Shown here: piece after piece, positions 11,262 to 23,047 of the stretch | Layout: each line of letters opens with the position of its first letter | Position numbering within the stretch: position 1 is the first letter of the stretch | Assembly: GCF_008831285.2 (NCBI RefSeq) | Contig: NC_045140.1 | Location: forward strand, 26,306,131-26,370,130 | Direction of reading: 5' to 3' | Source of the DNA: Nymphaea colorata | Lineage: Eukaryota; Streptophyta; Magnoliopsida; Nymphaeales; Nymphaeaceae | Length of the DNA: 64,000 nucleotides | Made by a program: the position numbers and the translations under genes | Notes under the pieces: generated by a model | The model's database searches: none | What the model was told of the DNA's origin: nothing | The model's input: only the letters and a program-made list of their open reading frames with translations

Positions 11262-14200
11262 TCATGTGAAGTTGATTAAGAGCAAATAGTGAATTATAGA
11301 GTTGCATGCTTGGTTCTGACTTCTGACTATTTTCTAGATGATGTTCTTGAACAGGAAGTTTTGATGGTAGGTATTGGGAATCATGTGCTCAGAATTGATA
11401 CTCTAAAAGTGGCAAAAGGAGATTTTATTTCAGAGGAGGAACCAATAAAGTGCCCTCTCGATAAGCCAATTGATGGAGTCTACATTGTTGGCAGACATGA
11501 TGGTGATGTCACTGATTTGTCAATATGCCAATGGATGACATCTCGCTTGGCCTCAGCATCCACAGATGGCACAGTTAGTACATTCTTGACCTTGTTGTAT
11601 GAAATTTCTGATTAGCATTCTCTCTGGATGTTGTAGAACTTTTTATTTTGAGACTTCAGAGTGAAATGATTGATTTAGCTAGCTTTATTTCTAATGTATA
11701 AACATACATATTGTATATTTGTTAATATTATATTTGATATTTGGGATTGAGAAGCATTGTGCACCAATGCATCCCTGTACTTCTTGAAATATGCTTTTGC
11801 ATGATCTCAAATTTTCTGTTGTAGAACAAGAGACTGATTATCATTTTACTTCATTCGGTATATGAAATTGTGAATTTGGATCTCATCATTGTGGTTCTGA
11901 ATCATCCAATAAGATTTGAGGCTCTGTTAGCTGTTAATGTCATTTGGGTTCTAGGTTGTCTAGGTTTGGTTAAACGAGGAACGATTTTTTTTGTTCTTGT
12001 GGTGGGCAAGCCTTTGAGTATGTTACAAGTTGCAACTCTCTGACTTAAGTAAAATTTATACTTGCTGGAAATGTTTCTCCTATCAGATCATGTTGCTCTA
12101 GATCCCAAAGCAGACGGGAAGAAAACAAAAGGAATATAAGTCTTCCCTTCTTTGATTCATCTGGAATTTAGTTAATTTGTGCATAACATTCCTATGAGGC
12201 TTTCTATGGAACGAAGCTTAAACTCTCACAAATTGACCATCATTCAGCTGATGACCTTGATTTCCCTTTTTTCCCATTTAATAGACAGTTTATCAAATTG
12301 TGGAGCATCATGTATTCCATCTTTAGGCATTGCAAAATACTTGGTCTTGTTCTGCTGTATGAAATAATTTGTGGTTTACTTTGCATCCACTTCAAATTTC
12401 AAAGCGTCCATAATTAATAACCCAATCAACTCTTGGAAGTTGAAACTGATGAAGCTGCTTGATGAAGGCACTGCCAAAGGAGTCAAGACGCAAATGCCTG
12501 TCCCTTTAATGCATTTTGAGATCATCTCTTCTGGTGTCCCCGTAAGGATTGCTGCTGAGCTTCATTATGCCTTTGCTTGTTTCTCTTTTTAATTTGGAGA
12601 TCCAGTTATCCATGTATAGCCCATCAGTGTGATCTTGATTCTTAGGATGGATATCTTATGAACCTGTTAGGTTCCTTGTGTAACTGTTCAATGGATTGCT
12701 CGAGGAGTAGATAGATGCTAACTCTGGTGTTCTTGTAGAATTGGCTAATTTTGCACTGTTATAGCTTTGACTACCTTTTCTTTTATGAAGATGACAATGT
12801 AATTATCATTTCTTCAGTAAAAGGTAATGTGGCCCTTTTTCTTACAAAAAGTTGTCACCATAATGTGGTAGTCTTCATCTGTATCTCATGTTCCTTTGGC
12901 TGATGTGCATACTGTATAGTGTATACAAGTTTGAGGTGAACATCCAAGAACGTGCTCCTTTACTCATTTCTTTTTTACTGCTGTAATGTTTGTTCTGTTC
13001 TTTGTTTTGTTAGATGGTGAACCTAAGGCAATGTCTTTTGTGGTTTTCTTTTGAAAATTCTTCTATGAACAGGTAAAGATATGGGGAGAAAGGAAGTCAT
13101 CACCACTTTTTACGCTGACGCCTCATGATGGCCAGCCAGTGAATTCAGTAACATTTTTAGTGGCACCTCAACGGCCTGATCACGTTGTTCTTCTGACAGC
13201 AGTATGAGTTCTATTTTCGTTACAAGTTCCTTTTATGCATGTCATATCTGTGTGATAGAAATGGTCAAAGCATCAAAGGTACAATTATGCTAATAACATG
13301 AAAACTGTATTTTAAAATGGCAGAGAATGCTTTGTCAATCAGGCCCAATGCTGTGTCTGATACATCTCAATGCCCAAGTTTTAGTAGCATGAATTCAAGT
13401 TAGTAGTGCGCTGAGTTGCCATACAAATTTGATATATACTTGCGATTGACCTACATGGTTCTGGATTGTTACATTTACATTTTCATGTTGAGTTTCTATT
13501 ATAGTGCTACAAAATTGGGATATCTTAACTCTCTAGCATGAGGAATGCTGGATAGTTAGATATCCTTCCCCAGTTCCATTGCGGTTCAAACCAGTGTATT
13601 CCCTCTTGGCTCCACTATTTTCCACAGACTGGAGGGACGAGGTGTTTGAATATTATAGGAACTATATTAATTCTCATGATCCTGCTTATTGATTAGGGTG
13701 GTTTTGGTGACCTTATTTTCTTTAGATAATTATGGATAGAATAAGCAATCCATGGTCAAGTGAGGTTGATATTGATGGTAATGGTAATGGTGAAAAGAAT
13801 GTTTACAATTCCACAAATCTATGAGTGGTATAAGTATTCAGCTCAAAGCTTATGGGAAAATGCTGATTCTCCATTTTCCCTTTCATTTGTGCATCGCTTT
13901 TCCATCCTAGCTCTTACCATGTCATGTTTCTCTTCCAGGGTCCTCTTAGCCGTGAGCTGAAAATTTGGTCCTCAGCAAGCCCAGAAGGATGGCTTTTGCC
14001 TAGCGAGGTTGAATCTTGGCATTGCATGCAAACACTGGAGCTGAAAAGTTCATCTGAACCACAAGTGGAAAATGCATTCTTCAATCAAGTTGTAGTATTG
14101 CCTCGTGTGGGACTTGTATTGCTTGCTAATGCTAAAAAGAATGCTATTTATGCGGTCCACGTGGAATATGGAGCAAATCCAACTGCCACACACATGGATT

Positions 14201-17200
14201 ACATTGCAGAATTTACCGTCACAATGCCTATCTTGAGTCTTACTGGGACCAGTGAAAGTATATCAGAAACAGAGGGCATTGTTCAAATTTACTGTGTGCA
14301 GACACAGGCCATTCAACAGTATGCTCTTGATCTGTCTCTGTGTTTGCCACCACCTTTGGATCTCACGGCTTCAGAGTTGAGTGTCTCCCGTGCTTTTGAC
14401 ATCTCGAGTTCAGATGCCCTAAATCCAGTAGATTCACCACAGGAAAGTCCAGTGAATGATGTGGAATTGGGAAATTCAAGGCCCAAATCACCATTTCGTC
14501 AAGACAGTTCTGAGAGTGCATCAGCAAGCATACAGGCTGGACTATCAGGTTCGTCGGGAGTATCTGAATTAGTTATTCCTAGGGTAGGGTCAAAGTCAAA
14601 TGTGCTTTTATCTGCTATCTCTGATGGGAATAATTCTTGTATGCAATCTCCGCCTCTACCTCTGAGTCCAAGACTGTCAGGGAGGTTGTCTGGTCCCAGA
14701 AGCCCACCAAAAACCTCTGAACAGAGGCCTCCTGCTGAAGGGATTGGTGACCAGATGGTTAACAACTACATGGTTGACAGGAAGGTAGAGACTGTTCATA
14801 TGGATTTGCCTGATATTCCTTCCTTGAATGATAACTGTGGAAATGAAATGCTGAAAGAAAACAATTTGCCTGCGGTCCCAAACTCTTCCATCACTTTTAA
14901 TCTAGGTGGTAGTCCTGCACACTTGATAACACCATCAGAAATACTATCAATGACTGTTTCTTCGGAGAATAGTCAGCCTGCAAAAGATTCTAAGTTGGGA
15001 GAAACAGTTGTGCAGGATGTTGGGATGAACAATGAGGCTGAGAGTGTGGTAGTAGAAGTCAAGGTTGTTGGTGAGGGTGGAGTTGGTCAGCTGGAGGAGC
15101 CCGAATCCAAGAGAGAGACCCGCATCCTTATTGAAGATAAGAGAGAAAAGACTTTTTATTCCCAGGCTTCAGACCTCAGGCGTGATATAGCCAGAGAATG
15201 CTGCCCCTTACCTAATGAGGTATTTGGAATGGATGGTCGCCAAATTGAAGATGCTGGTGTCTCGGATGAGAGAGAGCTGCCATCTGATGTACATGAGGAT
15301 GAAGGCCAGGATCCTACGAAGGATGCTGCTGAGAAAGCAACTGAGATATCTCTGGGTTCTTCCATTACACAATCACCTTCTGTAATTGTTAAAGGGAAGA
15401 AAAATAAAGTAAAATCTTCTCAAGCATCAGCGTCATCTTCCACTACTGCTAGCCCGTTCAACTCTACAGATTCTTTGAATGGTGAGCCTGTTAGTAGCTC
15501 GAGTGTCCCTGCAGAGGCTGCTTATGCCCAGATCTTAGCTATGCAGGAGTCACTGAACCAGGTGAATTTAATTCCTGAAGTTGGTGCTTATGTTGCATGT
15601 CCCTTGTTTCCATGTTACACAATGTTTGCAGTTTGACACAAAGACTCTGGAAAACAAATGCATAGTTTATGGACCTTCAGGCACCATTACTCAAGTCAAT
15701 TAGAACCTACTAAATAACTTATTTGTTGCCTGCTTTATGAGTTCCATGTTTGATGGGTTTTGTTGTTTCATTCTCTTCAAAGAGAACCAGATGGTTCCTT
15801 CTTAATAGAGGTTCTTCTGTCTTCAAAATTTGGGTTGTTGTTGCATTTATTCTTCAGATGGACTTTGGCTGTTGTTCACTGGTTTGTCCCCTTGAGGTAG
15901 TCTGAAACTTTATTCATATCAAAGAGATTGAGGTGCCTCCCGTGATGATGCTGATGTATCACACTGCATGTCTGGATGTTGTTGTTTTGAGTTCTCATCC
16001 ACAGTGCAATGCTTCATAACTAGGCCAAACTAAAAGTTGAGCTCATAACAATGATGTTTTAGCTTAACAAGGATAAAATTATATGCCCCCATCTGTACCC
16101 ATAGGTCTTCGTTAATGCACCTTCTATGCATCCTTAATTTTACTCACCTTGTCATAGTGGTGGTGAGAGAGAGACGGTGAATTCAGCTGGTATATGTCCT
16201 CAATAGACTTGGTTTCTGACCTTGTGATAGGTGGAGTTTACTTCTTTTGCAACTCTTGAGTGACTGTGGGTATCATCATGAATGGTATGTACTGTCAAAA
16301 TGTCATTTTGCTCGTGGATTCTACCTTTGCAGAAGAACAAGCTTGTTTTCTTCACAGATCTAATACCTCTGAACTGCAATCAAAGATGCACACATGAGTA
16401 TACTCTAACATATGAGAGAGTCGGGTATAGCCAAGCCAAATCAACATGCCAGTTATATTCTTGCCATGGGCTTGATGTCAGTTTACAAGAAAGTTTGTTT
16501 TTTGTTTTTTAAAATTTAAATAACTACTTTAACCAGTGTTGTAAAAGACAGTTTAATATGTCATTTTACTAGTGGCTGTAAAATGATGGGGCCTGTTATG
16601 GCTCCTTTCATTTATAGGCCGAGATATATATCATACTGTAATGGTCCACTTCATTCATTATGGCTTGATTTTTTACCTTTTTTATGAATTTATTAAAAAA
16701 TAAATTTTAAACAAAGGAATGAAAATTTATTTTAATAATGGCTGACATGGGCCAATATGGGCTTATGTAGGTGTATTTTTCTGATTTTAACAACATTGTA
16801 GCAAGATTAATATTTTTTGGTTCCGGTTCACCAAAGTAAAGGTTTTCTACTCCTAGAAATTGCAGTCATTTTCTTGGCAAATTAGGAATCAACTGGCACT
16901 TCATCTTTTGGTTTGCTTTGCTAAATCTCTTAGTGCGATTTCGTTAAAATTCTCAGGCATCTACTTCTGATCTGTGTAATGAAAAATCACGTGTTCTTAC
17001 ATGATGTTTTGATGTACTTGCAGCTTATAACAATGCAAAAGGAAATGCCGAAACAGATGGCCACAATGGTTACAGTGCCTATTTCTAAAGAAGGGAAACG
17101 AATTGAAGCAGCTTTAGGTCGTAACATGGATCGAATTATTAAAACAAATATTGATGCCTTGTGGTCTCGGGTTCTTGAGGAAAATGAAAAACATGAGAAG

Positions 17201-20200
17201 GTTGAGCGTGACCGACTTCAACAGATAACAAGCCTGGTGTCAAGTATTATCAATAAGGACCTCCCTGCTCTGTTGGATAGGACGTTGAAAAAGGAAATTG
17301 CTGCTATCGGCCCAACAGTGACCAAGAATGTGATATCTTCTCTTGATAAAGCCATTCCGTCTGCAATCACAGAATCTTTTCAGGTTTGAATCTGACAGGA
17401 TACACAATGAATTTGGTAGCATGATTTCTATGTCTGATGATATTTATGATGTTTGCATTGCAGAAAGGGTTCAGTGACAAGGCAATCAACCAGTTGGAGA
17501 AGTCTCTAACCTCCAAACTTGAAACAGCATTGACAAGACAGCTGCAGACACAGTTTCAAACTTCTGTCAAGCAAGTCCTTCATGTAATTACTTATGTCCA
17601 CATAGTTCTAATTTCAGCATTAATACATTTCCTAGTACTTTGGCGGTTTTATACTTGATCAAATTTGCAATATGATTTAGTCTCTTGTTCAGACCCTTGA
17701 AGGAATGTTTGTACTTTTTAAACTGGTCAATATTGGAAAGAGAAGAACCAGTTCTTGCTTCTGCATTTGATGACAAAATGTTATCCAATTTTTGATATCT
17801 TTCATAATGGATCCTTTTTATGCAGGATGGAGTGAGGTCAACGATTGAGAGTTCATTGATTCCAGCATTTGAACTTTCCTGCAAAGCAATGTTTGAACAA
17901 ATTGATTCCACTTTTCAGAAAGGAATGGGAGAGTATGTTGCTGCAGTCCAACAACAGTTAGAGACCACACACTCTAACCTTTCACTTACTTTAAGGGTAT
18001 GTAATCATTTCAAAGTTTTGGCCGCATCCAACATTTTTTGTTGGCTGCTGTCATACCTTCTAGTTCTCACAGGGACGGTGCTTTAATTTGAGGCTCATTT
18101 GATTATGACACAAAGTGGTCTCCTTCTGCTGGTTTGGTGTATCCATTACCTCTTTTTGGTATATTTTAATTAGTGTGGTTGGTAATCTTGTCATGAGGAA
18201 CTTTACTATATGACATTAGCCAAGTAGGTAAGTATATACTTGTTACAAAACTTGCATGATGTTGAATTTTTCTAGTTCACTCTGATACTGTGACTGGAAT
18301 GGGTTGTGGCCCAAAAGAGGTGTACCACGGACATTGCACTCTAGGGGTTACTTGGTGTTCTCTTTGACTTGGAACTGGTTACACGCATATCGATTGTGGC
18401 CCAAAAGAGGTGTACCACGGACATTGCACTCTAGGGGTTACTTGGTGTTCTCTTTGACTTGGAACTGGTTACACGCATATTCTGTTTTATTTACTTACTG
18501 CTCAAGTTAAAAACATTCCTATTGTGTATTAACACTGCATTCCGATATTCTGTTGTGAATATACATGCACAAACATTGAACATTATACTTAACTTCCCTT
18601 GCTAGGTTCTAGCGCCTCTCTTCCCAGAAACCGCCAATGGTTGTTGTGAAGCATTATGCACATGACCCGTAATAGTTGTGGCTCTGTTTCACATGCTTTT
18701 TCTCATCACGTTTCCATATTAGTGAAGATCATGGTTTTCCCTCTTATTTAATCTGGTTTACACCTCTTGGTCAAGAGTTGGGGGCCTGGGGCTAATATTT
18801 GCAGTTTACTGCTATTGGCATAGTGTCTTTTGTCTGCTTTAGATGCCACAGTAAGCTACAAACATTCTGCAACGGCATTGATATTTTTATCTTGTTTAGA
18901 GCCGGAGAACCTTGCAATACTAGAAATATGACCTGTCATTTTTGGTCTTCATTTTTTATCTTCTCCTATTCAAAAATGCAGAAACCAACTGGACATTGGG
19001 GTGGAAGGTTACCTGCTGTCTTTGATTCTTACCTAGAAAGTCACAAACTGAGAAGGATGGTGGTCAATTCGTATCTTTGCTAACATGTAGATAGAAAACG
19101 TATTTTGCTTCTCTCTATGGCGTTAAAATAGTTCATCGTTACCCTTTTACATAAGAACAGCATGAACTTGATATTAACAGTGCAGGCCTATCTTGTACCC
19201 ATGGTTCTCCACTTGTTAAGTTTTGTTAAGGGTTTAAATGGCAAGGTTTTTCTCATGTATAATATAGCAAAGTTGTTTTTCTTAGGACAATCTTCGGAAA
19301 ATCTCAGTAAATTTTAAAACAATTAAAAATATCTTAAATGTAAAAATGCAAAAATTAAAATATGGTAGTAAAATATGTAAGAGAACGTGAAAAATGCAGA
19401 AAAAGAGGAAAAAATATAAAATATAAAAATGCGTGAAAAATGTGGAAAACGTGAAAGAAGTCCTAAACGAAAAAAACATGAAAAAATGCATTTTAAAAAA
19501 GAAAAACGTTTTTTTTTCAATGTTAAACTTAACGAACATTTGTTTCTTTCTTGTTTCTTTTTGCAAGTGATGATAAAGCTTATTGATTATTTTGAGTTTC
19601 TCTTTCTTCATTCAATTGGACTTCTGAACTGAATGCTCATTTGTCTATATTTAATTTTCTATGTGGCATGTAGGACGGAATCAGCTCCCTTTCATCTGCT
19701 GTGCAAACATTGAACACCGATATTGCTGATGGCCAGCGGAAGATCCTTGCTTTTGCATGTGCAAGGGCCAATCCTGCAATGGACCCAATGAGTAATTCGC
19801 TGCTCAGCAATGGCCCTCAGGTTGATTTCCAACATTTCATGTTTTTGTTCCTGATATGTACTTTGTTGAAAGTAGAATTCAGTCTCTCCAGTATTGTAGG
19901 ACTATTAGATGCCTATGTGAGGTTTACTCTAAGTGCAGGCGATTCCCATTCAACAGGTAGAGGTACCCCTTGATCCCACGAAGGAGCTTACCAGGCTTAT
20001 CTCTGAACACAAATTTGAGGAGGCATTCACTGCAGCTCTCCAGCGGAGTGATCTCTCTCTTGTCTCTTGGTTATGTTCTCAGGTGTGATTTTCCTTGGGC
20101 AAGATCTGTCATTATGTTTATATGTTTACCTGCGTGACAGCATTTATGCACCATCTTTACCAATATCTTTGTTGATCAAAACTATGGGATGACATAAGTT

Positions 20201-20921
20201 GTGGCTAATTTGATTTAATTACTCTTCATGCACAAGCGGAGGCAGGCACATAGACAGGTTTCTTGAACTACATTTCTCTCACACTAGTTCATGACCAGCA
20301 CCGTTGTGTGTTTCTGTTTCCTATGTTTGCAGCGGTTAGTGAAATATTAGAATGGTAACTTGTGTTAGTCGATATCTGACATTTTTGTAAATTAATAACA
20401 ATGGAAAATTTCATTTTCTATGCTTCCGATGTCAGACTTTTTTCAGCTTATGCATATTGATGCATATTCTGTTAATGCTGGATCACATATTTATATTAAA
20501 CTTGTGTTGGTCCCAAGAACACTTAGGTTCTCAAAAGTGTCATATTTGGAGAGCTCAATTCCTTGTTTTGTTTGTCTAACTCAACTTTTTCATGTTTCCT
20601 TCATTATCTTTACAGGTGGATCTCCAGGGCATTTTATCCACTTCACCGTTGCCTTTAAGTCAAGGAGTCCTGTTGTCTCTTGTCCAGCAGCTTGCATGTG
20701 ATCTTGGAAATGAGACCACCCGGAAACTGTCATGGGTGACTGAAGCCGCAATGGCCCTTAATCCATCTGATCCGATGATTATAATGCACGCTCGGCCCAT
20801 TCTTGAGCAGGTATACCAGATGCTAATGAGGCAAAGGGCAGTAACAACAGCTTCCGGTGAAGCCAACAGCATTCGCATGGTTATCCATGTTATCACATCC
20901 ATACTGAAAACCTGTAAGTGA
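7202..20921 (+). CDS. VCS: Enhancer of mRNA-decapping protein 4 (VARICOSE-like), 12 exons
   Basis: Scaffold of the cytoplasmic mRNA-decapping complex (P-bodies), known to hold DCP1/DCP2 together. Exons: 7202-8059, 10839-10888, 10980-11136, 11355-11573, 13073-13201, 13939-15561, 17024-17383, 17464-17583, 17826-17996, 19674-19820, 19939-20082, 20616-20921. They join without a stop into 1427 aa, with GT-AG at every junction; the family is about 1340 aa. Residues 1-230 are Pro/Ser-rich after an FDVQKLFKP motif. WD40-type repeats span about 270-480 ([58 protein letters not shown]). A Ser-rich acidic linker fills exon 6, and a helical, coiled-coil-prone C-terminal domain runs from about 1000 to 1427 with the conserved [19 protein letters not shown]. 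The gene appears intact. Exon 8's end (VLH before DGVRS) is the least certain junction. Confidence 0.93.
8528..9440 (-). mobile_element. LTR-retrotransposon relic in EDC4 intron 1 (gag piece, primer-binding site, LTR end)
   Basis: Read on the minus strand, 8731-8528 encodes a gag-like stretch ([20 protein letters not shown], then GNAIRWYKW), resembling the N-terminal half of plant Ty3/Copia capsid domains. Upstream in that orientation, TGGTACCAGAGC at 9164-9153 differs by one base from the initiator-Met tRNA primer-binding site TGGTATCAGAGC. Immediately beyond it, sequence ending ...CTACCA fits an LTR end (CA terminus), and this part is duplicated at 9169-9308. The outer LTR limit is unclear, and no pol, second LTR or target duplication was found, so the element is dead and truncated. 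It sits antisense to the host gene inside a 2.8-kb intron. Confidence 0.55.
9169..9308. repeat. Perfect 2 x 70-bp tandem duplication
   Basis: Two adjacent identical 70-base units (9169-9238 and 9239-9308) starting GGTAGACCCTGCAATAGG. They correspond to the putative LTR end of the retroelement relic in EDC4 intron 1. Confidence 0.9.
9726..9794. repeat. Compound (AC)n(AG)n microsatellite in EDC4 intron 1
   Basis: Interrupted AC run followed by an uninterrupted AG run. A further TG/AC stretch lies at about 10450-10506 in the same intron. Confidence 0.9.
11219..11261. repeat. (GA)n microsatellite in EDC4 intron 3
   Basis: GA run interrupted by one ACA, about 100 bases before the acceptor of exon 4. 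Confidence 0.9.
18304..18480. repeat. Tandem duplication, period 90 bp, in EDC4 intron 9
   Basis: An 87-base unit beginning TTGTGGCCCAAAAGAGG occurs at 18304-18390 and again at 18394-18480 with no mismatch, separated by CGA. It is fully intronic and creates only a fortuitous repeated open frame. Confidence 0.9.
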
Positions 20922-22639
20922 TGTCTCGAGCTTCCTGGCGATTTTGGAGACTAGCATTGCCAAGTTCCAAAGTGTGAAAAAGTGAATTATGATGTATAGA
21001 AATTTTCTAGGAACTTATAAGAGGGTCGGTCATGGTGTACATTTGGGAGATGAGTCGTGTAATTTCTCTTTTTTGTTTGTTTTCTGTTCTTCCACCTAGT
21101 GAGATAAAAGGACTGTTTATTTTACCCCATTGTTTTTTTTTTTGTCATCATAATCAGTTATTTACACGGGATCTGTATCTTAGATAATATAGGTTCCAAA
21201 CTTGGCACTACTGCTGGACTCAGACGTAGTGTCGTGCTTAGAACCAATTTTCCGACTCAATGGAGACCGCTCATTTAAACTACGTGCTTCGTTGATGCTT
21301 CAATTCATCCAAGGTTGGCCACAAAGCAAAAATCAGTTCAATGTTGTCGTATTAACTGAACAGGCTACATAGCTTGAGGTTCATCCTCTAATCTTGGTTT
21401 ATGATACGACGTCGGTTGATTCATTGGCCGATCACTTTGAACCAAAAAAAAAAAATTGAAGTGCAGATAATGGTCTTTTCGTCAGCATCGATTATGATTA
21501 TGGCCGGCCAAATGAAGAAGCTCACAATTGTAGTTCTCTCTACTTTCTTACTGCAACTTTTGCCTTCGTTAACCCAATCCAGGTACTAAGTGTAGGCATG
21601 CATCATTTGAGACCTTGGGAGCATTTGTTTATGTTGTTCCACTGCACTTGAGTATCTGGATTGAATTCCCATAAGACTAAGGCGATAAGTTGGACAACAA
21701 AAGGGGTCAGGATCGTGGGAGGGGACTATGTTTTCTCCCACAATTTCACTTGGCATCTTGCTCTTTGGACTGCGGGAATGGATAATTTTATCCGGTGCTT
21801 TCTAGCAATCAGCGGCATCGTAACTACCTCAGCAGAAAATTACCTATTTTCTGTTCCCATTTGAAAAATAAGAAATGTTTTGCTCGAATGAGTTTATCAG
21901 TTTCACATTAACAGGTAGGTCTAGTTCCTTCAGTAGGAGCAACATACAAGGTAGGCCAAATGGCAATTCCAGTTCATTCTTAGATCCAAAGACATACGGA
22001 AGCATCGGTTTGTTAAAAATTTGAGGTTACAACTGGGAGTTGAACTCGATATACCAACTTAGTAAGTTTTTAGGCTGACAAAGAAGTGACTTCGAATCAG
22101 ACCAGCGAGGCTCTTATCTTTAAATTGCGGATTTTAGAATCTGAAGAATCCCCTGACATTTGAAGTCTTCCATTACACCTTTTTATACTTCTTATGGCGC
22201 CATGAATTTTGCTCTACGATTTAGACCTTTCCTTCTTCCGAAAATCCCGCTAAAGAGACCGCGACAAGTTCACGACAAACTCAAGTACATGATCCGATTC
22301 ACTGTAGTTTTATCTTTCATGTTCAAGGGTTCCCACATTTCGACCGTTATTACGGCAAAGCACACAATATGTAGAAAGAGAAAAGAAGATCTCTTCACCG
22401 AGTCGCAAACGATCAAGAAGCATGAACAAATTTCGGAATTCTGTCAATCGTTAGAAAATTAGTCTTACAATTTCAGATCTGCACAATGAGGTAAGCGATT
22501 ACCTTTCCGTAATCAAGTATCAAACCAAAAAAGAAAAGCCTAACAAATTTCCCCTTCTATCCCGTCTCTTCTTTGCTTTTGCCTCTATGACGGCAGCTCT
22601 ACAATGGCGCGGAAGAAAGGGCTCGCCAGAATCGGCATC
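20922..22639. other. Intergenic region between EDC4 and the DnaJ gene (convergent 3' ends)
   Basis: Contains the EDC4 3' UTR (first few hundred bases) and, at the right end, the 3' flank of the minus-strand DnaJ gene. An open frame at 22160-22462 has no family resemblance and is not called. Near 22040-22110 the minus strand carries a faint tRNA T-arm-like phrase (CGAGTTCAACTCCC) that may be a SINE remnant. Nothing else is supported. Confidence 0.4.
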
Positions 22640-23047
22640 TCACCAGCACTGGTCAGTCTCCCACCGCCGGACGCGAAACCGGCCTTCAAAATCGCCGACT
22701 TCCGGCGACGCGCGGCATCGCCACGTGGCGACGCCAATGGAGAGGTCGTAGCGCGCGCGCTCGGCCGGATCGGACAACGTGGCGTAGGCCTGGTTGATGT
22801 CGATGAAGTCCTGGCCGGAAGCGCCGGAGCTCCCGGGGGACGCGTCGGGATGGTACCGCTTGGCGAGAGAGCGGTAGGCGGTTTTAATCTCCATCGCAGA
22901 GGCCGTCTGCTTGACGCGGAGAACCTCGTAGAGCGTGTGCGGTTTCCGGGCGAGGGGGGCGGCCTGGGCCGAGGCCTTGATGCGGCCGGCTACTCCGGCG
23001 AACGGAAGACCGGATTTTAGGGCGGGGATGGCTGCAGACGTGAACAT
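22640..23047 (-). CDS. Chloroplast DnaJ11-like J-domain protein, 135 aa
   Basis: Intronless gene for a small J-protein, a co-chaperone that stimulates Hsp70 ATPase activity. The J domain covers about residues 38-103: LYEVLRV, then EIKTAYRSLAKRYHPD with the catalytic HPD at 66-68, then FIDINQAYATLSDPAERARYD. The last residues, WETDQCW, match the C-terminal tail I recall for Arabidopsis chloroplast DnaJ11 (J11), the main reason for that assignment. Residues 1-35 are rich in Ala, Ser and basic residues without acids, as in a plastid transit peptide. The frame is open to 23197, so a start 50 codons upstream is possible; 23047 was chosen because it begins the transit-like sequence and gives a size near the family's. 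The coding region is much more GC-rich than its surroundings. Confidence 0.85.
   Translation of the reverse strand: MFTSAAIPALKSGLPFAGVAGRIKASAQAAPLARKPHTLYEVLRVKQTASAMEIKTAYRSLAKRYHPDASPGSSGASGQDFIDINQAYATLSDPAERARYDLSIGVATWRCRASPEVGDFEGRFRVRRWETDQCW

Noticed and set aside
18304-18510. Open frame with a repeated [16 protein letters not shown] peptide
   Set aside because: It is produced by the intronic tandem DNA duplication and not by selection on a protein repeat.
22160-22462. 100-aa open frame between EDC4 and the DnaJ gene
   Set aside because: No recognisable domain, no duplicate copy, and basic low-information composition; likely chance or the 3' flank of the minus-strand gene.
22604-23020. 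138-aa plus-strand open frame over the DnaJ gene
   Set aside because: It is the antisense shadow of the GC-rich DnaJ coding region; the minus frame has the J domain with HPD.
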